From Mageeibacillus sp. UBA4314 (GTDB lineage Bacteria > Bacillota > Clostridia > Saccharofermentanales > Saccharofermentanaceae), in assembly GCA_002394605.1 (NCBI GenBank), contig DGUI01000030.1:1-35750 (forward strand): a stretch of 35,750 nucleotides of DNA, given 5' to 3'. Positions 23,517-31,384 of the stretch are shown in pieces. The notes beneath the pieces were generated by a model, which did no database searches, was not told the DNA's origin, and saw only the letters and a list, made by a program, of their open reading frames with translations. The first letter of the stretch is position 1. Every line of letters begins with the position of its first letter. The position numbers were made by a program, and so were the translations under genes.

Positions 23517-23960
23517 TCAGATGATATAATCATCTCCGCCCAGAGTATTGGACTGGTCGATTATATCCTGAATGGAGATCCCGTCGAGGTACTTATTGAT
23601 CACTTCATACAGACCCGTCCATACGGGAAGGGTCATGCAGTCGACCTTGCGTTCGCAGTCGTTATTCTCCAGGCCATTCTCAAGACAGGCTATAGGTGCG
23701 AGGCTGCCTTCAGTCAGTCTTAAGACTTCTCCGCATGTGATCTTGGAAGGATCGCGCGACAATCTGTATCCGCCCTGATAACCCCTGTTGGTCGCGAGCA
23801 TTCCGGCATGTGTCAATACGGGTACGATCTGTTCAAGGTACTTCTTGGAGATCGACTGCTTTTCTGCGATATCCTTGAGAGCAACATATTCGTGTCTGTC
23901 ATAGCCGGCAAGATCGACCAGCACTCTTAATGCGTATCTTCCTTTTGTTGAGATCTTCAT
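23517..23960 (-). CDS. Rrf2-family transcriptional regulator, IscR-like
   Basis: The 147-residue product is a winged-helix Rrf2 protein: MKISTKGRYALRVLVDLA at the start, a helix-turn-helix (LKDIAEKQSISKKYLEQIV, about 28-46), the wing GYQGGYRLSR, and three cysteines at 92, 102 and 108 (C-x9-C-x5-C). In IscR, cysteines 92, 98 and 104 bind an Fe-S cluster, so cluster binding is plausible; CymR, the sulfur regulator of the same family, lacks them. Its own promoter and the cysK promoter share a sequence, suggesting autoregulation and control of cysteine synthesis. The stop abuts that of the sugar transferase. Confidence 0.88.
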   Translation of the reverse strand: MKISTKGRYALRVLVDLAGYDRHEYVALKDIAEKQSISKKYLEQIVPVLTHAGMLATNRGYQGGYRLSRDPSKITCGEVLRLTEGSLAPIACLENGLENNDCERKVDCMTLPVWTGLYEVINKYLDGISIQDIIDQSNTLGGDDYII

Positions 23961-23994
23961 AATCTATCCTCACTAAGTTTATTTGCTAAATACT

Positions 23995-24023
23995 ATAATA
24001 CTACTAAAATGGTAGGCTTTAAA
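23995..24023 (-). promoter_or_regulatory. Promoter and putative operator of the Rrf2 regulator
   Basis: On the minus strand TTTAAA (24023-24018) and TATTAT (24000-23995) are 17 bases apart. The spacer is almost exactly the 16-base element CCTACC, four bases, TAGTAG (24016-24001), which shares 11 of 16 positions with the element at the cysK start site. It contains the dyad CTAC/GTAG. Binding between -35 and -10 would repress the gene. Confidence 0.5.
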
Positions 24024-24055
24024 GATGAAATTACAAAAATAACAAAAAGATCAGA

Positions 24056-25012
24056 TCATCTCTTGGATCTTCCGTACCCCTCGTCTTCTGATTTGATATA
24101 GATGGGACGGCCCTTGGATTCGATGTATATCCTTCCGATGTACTCTCCCAACAGACCTAATGCCATAAGGATAAGACCTCCGATAAAAAGGATGAAGCAC
24201 AGGAGGGAAGGGTATCCCGGAACCGTATCGTATATCTTCAGTATTACCGCACGGATAAAGTAGTAGATCATATATCCGAATGCTGCGACAGCAGAAGCAA
24301 ATCCGGCAAGAGTTGCAAGCCTTAAGGGCGCTGTCGTAAAGGCAACGATACCGTCTATTGCATATTTGAACAGCTTCCAGAAACTCCACTTGGTCTCACC
24401 TGCGACACGCTCAACATTCACGTGCTCGATCCATTTGGTCCTGAAACCGACCCATGCAAAGATACCCTTGGAGAATCTCTGACGCTCCGATATCCTGAGG
24501 ATCGCATCGACGACGACTCTTCTCATAAGCCTGAAGTCACGGGCGCCGTCAGCGATCTCAACATCGATCATCCTGTTGATCAGCTTGTAGAACATCTTGG
24601 CAAACATGCTCCTGATCTTCGGTTCGCCCTTCCTCGTGACTCTCCTTGCCGCAACGATATCGCACTCATCCTTATCGAGGGACTCGATCATGGAAGGAAT
24701 GAGTGAAGGGGGATCCTGCATGTCCGCATCAAGGATCGCCACATATTCGCCCCTGGAAGCTTCAAGACCTGCATACATCGCAGCTTCCTTGCCGAAATTC
24801 CTGGAGAAGAAGACATATCTCACATCTTCATCCTCAGAAGCAAACTTCTTGATAACTTCGCTCGTCTTATCGGAACTGCCGTCATTCACAAATATAAACT
24901 CGAAAGTCTTCCCTGTATCCTTCTGTCCCTCCCGGAGCTCCTTGAGAGCATCATACATAAAAGGCAATGATTGTTCCTCATTGTAACAGGGGATTATCAG
25001 ACTTATTAACAT
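24056..25012 (-). CDS. GT2 family glycosyltransferase (CsbB/GtrB-like, polyprenyl-phosphate sugar synthase)
   Basis: The enzyme should attach a hexose from a nucleotide sugar to undecaprenyl phosphate, the donor for later glycosylation outside the membrane. ATG 25012 is 5 bases after GGAGG; a TTG four codons upstream overlaps that site. The 318-residue product has the GT2 fold: LIIPCYNEEQSLP at the start, FVNDGSSDKT, FFSRNFGKEAAMYAGL, the metal-binding DADMQDPP and RFSKGIFAWVGF. Two C-terminal membrane segments follow (about 230-255 and 270-295). It is divergent from a YfhO-family gene. In B. subtilis and S. aureus CsbB and YfhO act together on teichoic acids, which supports the assignment. 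Confidence 0.9.
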   Translation of the reverse strand: MLISLIIPCYNEEQSLPFMYDALKELREGQKDTGKTFEFIFVNDGSSDKTSEVIKKFASEDEDVRYVFFSRNFGKEAAMYAGLEASRGEYVAILDADMQDPPSLIPSMIESLDKDECDIVAARRVTRKGEPKIRSMFAKMFYKLINRMIDVEIADGARDFRLMRRVVVDAILRISERQRFSKGIFAWVGFRTKWIEHVNVERVAGETKWSFWKLFKYAIDGIVAFTTAPLRLATLAGFASAVAAFGYMIYYFIRAVILKIYDTVPGYPSLLCFILFIGGLILMALGLLGEYIGRIYIESKGRPIYIKSEDEGYGRSKR

Positions 25013-25027
25013 AACGGCCTCCAAAAA

Positions 25028-25077
25028 GTGAAAAACAACTATAAATATATTATAATCTAAAATATTCTCAATTTTCA
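25028..25077. promoter_or_regulatory. Divergent promoter region with a shared -10
   Basis: The 78-base gap between the GT2 and YfhO starts contains ATTATAAT (25049-25056), which reads as TATAAT on both strands. Weak -35 candidates at 17 bases are GTGAAA (25028-25033, plus strand) and TGAAAA (25077-25072, minus strand). The same core could therefore serve both genes. Confidence 0.45.
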
Positions 25078-25090
25078 GGAGTTTTATCGG

Positions 25091-28012
25091 ATGAAGGAAA
25101 TATCTTCACTCAAGAGCAAGAACACGCCGAAGCTCAAGGATCTGTCAGTATCTCATTTCAGACCTGCAATCGCATTTTTTGCCACGTTTGCACTTTATAT
25201 CTTTCTGTCTGTCGTCTGTCAGAAATACCCTTTCGGCGATTACTCGACGAGCATCAGTGACTTAAGCGCACAGTATGCCCCGTTCCTGGCGATGTTCCGC
25301 AACAGGATGGATATAGCTCCCGGTTCAGGCGGACTTCTGTCACATCTGATGTATTCCTTTGACATCGGAATGGGCTCGAACTACATGGCAACGTTCGGTT
25401 ATTATCTGGCAAGCCCGCTAAATCTCCTTTTTGTGTTTATCGACAGCTCATATATCGATGCATTCGTTCTCTTCCTGATGATCTCCAAGATGAGTTTCTC
25501 ATCGGCGTTCATGTGCATGTTCATGTCGGAGAGAGCCAAGACAAAAAAGTGCCTGTGGCCGATCCTCTGGGGTGTAATCTATTCATTCACTTCCTATTCC
25601 ACGGCATTCATCTTCTCGATCATGTGGCTCGACGGATATATGCTCCTTCCGCTCCTTCTGTACTTTACGGAGAAGTTCATAACGAAGGATAAGAAGGCGG
25701 GACTTATCATAACGCTCCTCGTCCTTTTCCTTTCCAATTTCTATATCGCTTATATGGTCGGCATCTTCGTCTTCATATACCTTATCGTCAGGATGGGAAG
25801 CCTTGGGATGTACAAGAACATTAAGGCGGCCATCGGCAAGATCATAAGGTTTATCGCAATTGCCGTCATCGATGCCATGATAATGTGTGTCGTTCTGATC
25901 CCTGTCGGTCTGTCAACGCTTGCCAACGGTGATCCTACCGTCAGTTCGGCAGAAGAACATTATGTGCTCTATTCGCTTAAGGACATGCTTGACCATATCT
26001 TTATCGGGACTCCCGGTGAGTTTGGCGACATAATGCCTGCCAACCTCCCGTTCTTCTTCTCAGGGCTCCTTGTTACGGCACTGATCACGGTATTCTTTGT
26101 GAGCAAGGCTTTCGACAGGAAGGATAAGATCAGATATCTGCTCTGCCTTGCAGGTGTATATGTCTCAACTGCGGTCTACTGGATAGATGTTGCATGGCAG
26201 GTCTTTGATTCACCGAACTGGTTCTGGCACAGGCACAGCTTCGTATTCATACCGCTGTTCCTTATCATCGCTGCGAAAGTATATGAGGAATTCTCATCCG
26301 TAACCCGCCGCGAGATAATGGTAAGCTTCGGGATCCTTACGGGACTCCTTTTCCTTGCGCAGAGCTTCGGCAACATGAGCGAAGATAAGACTTTCCTTTT
26401 TAATCTCGGTTTCCTGATAGTGCTGTTCGTGATCCTTTTCTTCATGAACAAGAAGGACTGGGGCAAGGGCTTTGAAGACATGCCTTCCATAATGCCGCTG
26501 ATCTTAACGATCATAGTCGTGTTTGAGGTGGTCTATATCCAGCCGCTCCTGTCTACGGATCTGTCGGCATTTACGCTCTATAACGGAAGTTCGGAACAGT
26601 ACAGGACTTCGATACTTGCAATGCGCGACCTTGGCGAGGTTCAGACGCTTACTTCACAGAAAAACAGGGCTTTCAGGGCTGAGAACGAAGTTATATCCGA
26701 CTACACAAACTCAAATTATGTCGTTGAGCACTCGAATATGTTTGGTGCATTCCACGGGGTATCATTCTTCAATTCAAGTTCCAACAAATCACTTCACAGG
26801 TTCATCAAGCAGCTCGGATTCCCGGTGAACTATAACTACTTCGCAACGAGCTATACATATGCTGCTCCCGACAGTGATGCCTTCCTGTCAGTCGGAGCGC
26901 TTACCACGATGCGTGAGTATAGTGATTCGGTATTCGTTAATGACGACCAGTTTGACATCGGTTATCATTTCTACGCGAACAAGCATGTTCTCCCGCTCGC
27001 TTTCGCGGCTGATAAGGGTGCGATGGATTTTGATTATTACCAGCTCGAGAAGGCTTCTGAGAACAAGGATTATTTTGCTTTCCGTAATCTGTGGTTCAAG
27101 TCACTGTTCCCGGATGTCTTTACGGAGGACTATTTTATAACGCTGCCTGCAGAGTCAGTCGAGGGGCCTGATGTTATCAATGCGATGACAACTCCCACGG
27201 GACTTACGACGATGGCTAAGATCAAGGCTGAGGCAGAGTCTTCTGACAAGGCTGATGCTTCATCTGAAGGGGATCCTTCCGCTTCGGCAGATAAGGACAG
27301 GCTGGGACTCGAAGACCTGGCTGCCAAGGAGGCAGAGAAGAATGCCATAACTTACTACAGATCCAATGAAGAGGTCCCCATGTATATCGAATACAGGACC
27401 AAGGCTCCAAGGACCGGCGAGATGTACTTCAATCTGACGGCCCCCTCAACGACAGGGACCATGAGCGTCTATGTCAACGACATATTTATCAGCCATGCAT
27501 CCAAGGGGACTTATTTCTCACAGGTCTACAGGCTTGGAACATATAACGAGGGTGATGACATAAAGGTCACGATAACATCAGACGACGATAAGTTCACTTA
27601 TCTTGATGCACGCTTCGGTTATTTTGATTTCGGGAAGTTCGGCGAACAGTTTGGCGGGATCAACAGGGACAAGGTCATCGTTAACGAAGCATCAGACGGT
27701 TATGTTAACCTGACGACAGATATCACTGACAGGGAACTTGTTATAACCACGGTGCCTTATGAGAAGGGCTGGACTCTCATGATCGACGGGGCGGAGAGCA
27801 CGATTACGCCCTATCAGGAAGCTTTCGTGGCTTTTGAGGTCCCTTCCGGATCACACACATGCGAGCTTAAGTTTACTGCACCCGGATTCAAGACAGGAGC
27901 CATGGTCTCCTGTGCAGGTCTCGTGATACTTCCCGTATTCCTCATCATTGACTGCAAAAAGAACCGGGCCGGCAAAGGTGACGGCCCGGCTGCAGAAAAG
28001 TCCGGTAAATAA
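25091..28012 (+). CDS. yfhO: YfhO-family membrane glycosyltransferase (GT-C type)
   Basis: YfhO proteins are large multi-spanning membrane proteins that transfer a lipid-linked sugar, made by a CsbB-like partner, to wall or lipoteichoic polymers. The 973-residue product has one segment at about residues 26-46 and a DYSTSISDLSAQYAPFLA loop (about 53-70), the typical YfhO N-terminal motif with conserved aspartates. About a dozen membrane segments follow to about residue 485, then an extracytoplasmic region of about 450 residues and a last membrane helix (about 940-960). A charged, serine- and alanine-rich insertion (about 711-750) interrupts the outer region. The start has AGGAG nine bases upstream. 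Divergent from the GT2 gene; its end carries the glnA terminator on the other strand. Confidence 0.88.
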   Translation: MKEISSLKSKNTPKLKDLSVSHFRPAIAFFATFALYIFLSVVCQKYPFGDYSTSISDLSAQYAPFLAMFRNRMDIAPGSGGLLSHLMYSFDIGMGSNYMATFGYYLASPLNLLFVFIDSSYIDAFVLFLMISKMSFSSAFMCMFMSERAKTKKCLWPILWGVIYSFTSYSTAFIFSIMWLDGYMLLPLLLYFTEKFITKDKKAGLIITLLVLFLSNFYIAYMVGIFVFIYLIVRMGSLGMYKNIKAAIGKIIRFIAIAVIDAMIMCVVLIPVGLSTLANGDPTVSSAEEHYVLYSLKDMLDHIFIGTPGEFGDIMPANLPFFFSGLLVTALITVFFVSKAFDRKDKIRYLLCLAGVYVSTAVYWIDVAWQVFDSPNWFWHRHSFVFIPLFLIIAAKVYEEFSSVTRREIMVSFGILTGLLFLAQSFGNMSEDKTFLFNLGFLIVLFVILFFMNKKDWGKGFEDMPSIMPLILTIIVVFEVVYIQPLLSTDLSAFTLYNGSSEQYRTSILAMRDLGEVQTLTSQKNRAFRAENEVISDYTNSNYVVEHSNMFGAFHGVSFFNSSSNKSLHRFIKQLGFPVNYNYFATSYTYAAPDSDAFLSVGALTTMREYSDSVFVNDDQFDIGYHFYANKHVLPLAFAADKGAMDFDYYQLEKASENKDYFAFRNLWFKSLFPDVFTEDYFITLPAESVEGPDVINAMTTPTGLTTMAKIKAEAESSDKADASSEGDPSASADKDRLGLEDLAAKEAEKNAITYYRSNEEVPMYIEYRTKAPRTGEMYFNLTAPSTTGTMSVYVNDIFISHASKGTYFSQVYRLGTYNEGDDIKVTITSDDDKFTYLDARFGYFDFGKFGEQFGGINRDKVIVNEASDGYVNLTTDITDRELVITTVPYEKGWTLMIDGAESTITPYQEAFVAFEVPSGSHTCELKFTAPGFKTGAMVSCAGLVILPVFLIIDCKKNRAGKGDGPAAEKSGK
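27956..27989 (-). terminator. Terminator of glnA inside the 3' end of yfhO
   Basis: Read on the minus strand, CCGGGCCG (27989-27982) pairs with CGGCCCGG (27971-27964) around a 10-base loop and is followed by TTCTTTTT (27963-27956). It lies 27-60 bases past the glnA stop and entirely within yfhO codons. On the plus strand there is no T-run after it. Confidence 0.75.
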
Positions 28013-28015
28013 GTA

Positions 28016-29446
28016 TTACAGATCGTAGTACTTTGCAAATTCAGCAGGGTGCGGGATCTTGGATATCTGCTCATTGTCCTTCTTGAGCCTTGCGATGAGC
28101 TGATCAAGAAGCCTCTGAGGGAATACTCCGCCTGCTGTTAAGTAATCATGATCCTTCTCAAGTTCTGCGACCGCTTCGGACAGTGAAGCAGGAAGACCGC
28201 TGATCTTGGCCTTCTCCTCATCGGAGAGGTCGAAGAGGTTGAAGTCATAGGGACCCCAGCCGTTTGCATGGGGATCGATCTTGTTCCTGATGCCGTCGAG
28301 TCCTGCCATGAGTATAGCAGCATAAGCATAATAAGGATTACATGTGGCATCGGGATTGCGAAGTTCAAAACGCTTCACATCCGGCGATTTGGCGTAGGCA
28401 GGGATCCTGACGACCGCACTCCTGTTGGCCATAGCATATCCTATCGTAACAGGCGCTTCAAAACCGGGAACGAGTCTCTTATATGAATTCGTTGACGGGT
28501 TCGTTATGGCGCACAGTGACCTTGCATGTGTCAGCAGACCTCCGATGAACCACAGAGCCTCGTTGCTGAGCTGGGCGTAATTATCCTGATCATAGAAGAC
28601 CGGCTTGCCGTCCTTCCTCAGGAGCATGTGCACATGCATTCCGTTGCCAGCTTCACCGGCCAGGGGCTTGGGCATGAGCGTAGCTGTCCTTCCGTCTGCG
28701 ACTGCCTCATTCTTGATGATGTACTTTGCAGACATGGTGTCATCGGCGAGTTTGAGCATATCGCCCAATTCAACCTCGATCTCCATCTGGCCGCATCCGC
28801 CGACTTCAGGATGGTGATACTTTACCTTTATGCCCCATTCCTCCATCGTAAGGCACATCCGCGATCTCAGGTCATTGCAGACGTCCATGGGCAGTGATGT
28901 GTGGTAACCCTTGCCCTGCTGGATCTGGTAGCCGTTATTGGAATATTCGTCATTGGAAGCCCAGTGAGCCTGCTGCGAGAAGATGTTTACGGACAGGTTC
29001 TGGGACTCGACCTCGTAGCCAACCTCATCGAAAACATAGAATTCGTACTCGGGTCCGATGATCATCTCGTCGGCGATCCCGGTCTCCTTCATGTATTCGA
29101 GGGCTCTTATCGCAACATTCCTCGGATACTGGTCGAAAGGCTTGTTCTCCGGTATCTGTATGACCTTAACGTCGCCGATCATCGAGAGCGTGGGGATCTC
29201 TGCATAATTATCGATAACGGCGGAATCGAGGACCGGAACAAACACCATATCGCTGTTCTCCACCGGTGCATAACCGTAGTTGGATCCGTCAAAACCTATC
29301 CCTGCCTCCATAGTCTTCTCAGACAGTCTCTCAGCGGGAATGCTGAGATGTCTCCATCTTCCGTCGATGTCAGTAAGTTTGAAATCGACGATACGAATAC
29401 CTTTGTCCCTGATCATCTCAAGGACATCCTCAAGAGTTTTTCCCAT
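28016..29446 (-). CDS. glnA: Glutamine synthetase, type I
   Basis: GlnA makes glutamine from glutamate, ammonia and ATP, the main entry of nitrogen into metabolism. The 476-residue product starts MGKTLEDVLEMIRDKG after a GGAGG site. It has FDGSNYGYAPVENSDM, the metal-binding GPEYEFYVFD, HHPEVGGCGQMEIE, NGMHVH, TNPSTNSYKRLVPGFEAPV and RFELRNPD. The length is nearer the beta subtype than the 444-residue B. subtilis alpha enzyme. The tyrosine adenylylated in enteric enzymes (NLYDLP) is phenylalanine here (NLFDLS, Phe405), so that control is not expected. The HHHEV motif reads HHPEV, with the catalytic glutamate kept. Convergent with yfhO, stops 3 bases apart. Confidence 0.95.
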   Translation of the reverse strand: MGKTLEDVLEMIRDKGIRIVDFKLTDIDGRWRHLSIPAERLSEKTMEAGIGFDGSNYGYAPVENSDMVFVPVLDSAVIDNYAEIPTLSMIGDVKVIQIPENKPFDQYPRNVAIRALEYMKETGIADEMIIGPEYEFYVFDEVGYEVESQNLSVNIFSQQAHWASNDEYSNNGYQIQQGKGYHTSLPMDVCNDLRSRMCLTMEEWGIKVKYHHPEVGGCGQMEIEVELGDMLKLADDTMSAKYIIKNEAVADGRTATLMPKPLAGEAGNGMHVHMLLRKDGKPVFYDQDNYAQLSNEALWFIGGLLTHARSLCAITNPSTNSYKRLVPGFEAPVTIGYAMANRSAVVRIPAYAKSPDVKRFELRNPDATCNPYYAYAAILMAGLDGIRNKIDPHANGWGPYDFNLFDLSDEEKAKISGLPASLSEAVAELEKDHDYLTAGGVFPQRLLDQLIARLKKDNEQISKIPHPAEFAKYYDL

Positions 29447-29505
29447 ACCATACCTCCGTTGTCATATGTTGAACGGACACCGCTTAAGTCCGTTATATAT
29501 AATTA

Positions 29506-29535
29506 TTGTATGGTATTTTGACTTTAATATATACT
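29506..29535 (+). promoter_or_regulatory. Candidate promoter of phosphoglucomutase
   Basis: TTGTAT (29506-29511) and TATACT (29530-29535) are 18 bases apart, in the AT-rich gap between the divergent glnA and pgm starts. A leader of about 50 bases follows. A glnA promoter on the other strand could not be assigned with confidence. Confidence 0.4.
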
Positions 29536-29593
29536 GCTCATGTGGTAAGATTTTGCGGTAAAACTTATTAAATATGTACAAATGGAGGACCAT

Positions 29594-31384
29594 ATGAGTT
29601 ACACCGATACATACGAATTCTGGCGTACCAATCCTTATTTTGATGAAGATACAAGAGCTGAGCTCGAAGGTATCAAGGATGATGCAAAGGAGATCGAAGA
29701 CAGGTTCTATAAGGATCTGGAGTTCGGAACGGCAGGCTTCAGGGGAGTTCTCGGAGCCGGAACGAACAGGATGAACATCTACACAGTTGCCAAGGCATCT
29801 GCAGGACTTGCACAGTTCATCATCAAGAGTGGTCCCGAAGCAATGAGCAGAGGCGTTGTCATCTGCTATGACTCAAGACACTATTCACCTGAATTTGCAC
29901 AGATCACGGCTACAACGCTTGCTGCTTACGGCATCAACGTTAAACTCTCCGATGAGCTTAGGCCTGTGCCTCTGTGCAGCTACAGCGTAAGGTTTTATAA
30001 CGCTTTCGCAGGCGTTATGATCACAGCTTCACACAACCCTTCAAAGTACAACGGATACAAGGTCTACGGTGAGGACGGCGGTCAGGTTCCCCCTGAGGCA
30101 GCAGATATCATCCTCAAGAGCATCGAGTCCATTACGGATATCACGACGATCAGGAAGATGGACCTTCAGGATGCAATGGATAAAGGCCTTGTAGTGAAGT
30201 ACGGCGAGGAAGTTGACGCTGCTTACACGGAGATGCTCTCCAAGCTCGTTATCGACCAGGCTTCCATCGACAGACAGAAGGACATGAGCATCGTTTACAC
30301 TCCTCTTCACGGTTCAGGCAATAAGCCCGTAAGAAGGATCCTTGACCGCGTAGGGTTCAAGAATATCCACATCGTTAAGGAACAGGAGCTTCCCGACGGA
30401 TCTTTCCCTACGGTAAGCGTTCCTAACCCCGAGAATCCCGAGGCACTGTCCATGGCTATCGAGCTTGCAAAGAAGACAGATGCATCCCTCGTATTCGGTA
30501 CGGACCCTGATTCTGACAGGATCGGCGTTGCCGCAAAGACAACTGTGGACGGACAGACAGTCTATAAGTGCTTTACCGGCAACCAGATGGGACTTCTCCT
30601 CCTGGATTATGTCCTTGATTCCAAGAAGAAGCTCGGAACTCTCCCGGAGAACTCTTTCGCAGTTACGACGATCGTATCCACAAAGCTTGCTGCTTCAGTA
30701 TGCAAGGCTTTCGGAGTCGAGCTTCAGGAGACACTGACGGGATTCAAGTTTATCGGCGAGAGGATCAAGATCGACGACGAGTTCGGTGACAAGCACTTCC
30801 AGTTCGGATTTGAGGAATCATACGGATATCTGTCAGGTGTTGACGTAAGAGACAAGGACGCCGTTGTTGCAGCGATGCTCATCTGCGGAATGGCAGCACA
30901 GAGTTTCGACATGGGCGAGACCCTGGTAGACAGGCTCGAGAGAGTATATGCCAAGTATGGTTACGGTTTTGAGAATACAGTAAGCTTCACGCTCGAAGGC
31001 AAGGAAGGTATCGAGAAGATCGGATCTGCCATCTCCTCCATGAGAGCAGAGCTCGAGTCCGCCAAGGACCTTGCATCGGCAGCAGGTCTTATCGGAGGTC
31101 CCGAAGTCAAGGCTGTAAGGGATTATCAGAATTCCATCAGATATGAATTTACCAAGGACGGAGTAAAGACAACACCCATCGACCTTCCCAAGTCCAACGT
31201 CCTCCTCTATGAACTCGGCGGTGACAAGGGACTCGATTGGGCATGCGCGAGACCTTCCGGAACGGAGCCCAAGCTCAAGGTATACTTCGGCATCTATGAT
31301 GCTGACAGGAGCAGGGCAGAAGCAAACCTTAAGACGACACAGGATGAGATGTGCTCATTCGTTAAGGGGAAGCTCGGTATCTGA
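29594..31384 (+). CDS. pgcA: Alpha-phosphoglucomutase/phosphomannomutase
   Basis: The enzyme interconverts glucose 1-phosphate and glucose 6-phosphate, supplying UDP-glucose and glycogen routes. ATG 29594 is 6 bases after GGAGG; the ATG four codons earlier overlaps that site. The 596-residue product is of PgcA length. It has FGTAGFRGVLGAGTNRMN near the N terminus, the phosphoserine loop TASHNPSKYNGYK (Ser at about 147), the magnesium loop GTDPDSDRIG (about 303-312), the sugar loop GFEESYGYLSG and the phosphate-binding RPSGTEPKLKVYFG (about 552-565). Its last 30 bases overlap the convergent HAD gene. Confidence 0.94.
   Translation: MSYTDTYEFWRTNPYFDEDTRAELEGIKDDAKEIEDRFYKDLEFGTAGFRGVLGAGTNRMNIYTVAKASAGLAQFIIKSGPEAMSRGVVICYDSRHYSPEFAQITATTLAAYGINVKLSDELRPVPLCSYSVRFYNAFAGVMITASHNPSKYNGYKVYGEDGGQVPPEAADIILKSIESITDITTIRKMDLQDAMDKGLVVKYGEEVDAAYTEMLSKLVIDQASIDRQKDMSIVYTPLHGSGNKPVRRILDRVGFKNIHIVKEQELPDGSFPTVSVPNPENPEALSMAIELAKKTDASLVFGTDPDSDRIGVAAKTTVDGQTVYKCFTGNQMGLLLLDYVLDSKKKLGTLPENSFAVTTIVSTKLAASVCKAFGVELQETLTGFKFIGERIKIDDEFGDKHFQFGFEESYGYLSGVDVRDKDAVVAAMLICGMAAQSFDMGETLVDRLERVYAKYGYGFENTVSFTLEGKEGIEKIGSAISSMRAELESAKDLASAAGLIGGPEVKAVRDYQNSIRYEFTKDGVKTTPIDLPKSNVLLYELGGDKGLDWACARPSGTEPKLKVYFGIYDADRSRAEANLKTTQDEMCSFVKGKLGI

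Noticed and set aside
24056..24090. Terminator for the GT2 gene (AAGATC/GATCTT with following T-run, minus strand)
   Set aside because: The stem is only six AT-rich pairs with a 13-base loop. It may contribute but is too weak to list.
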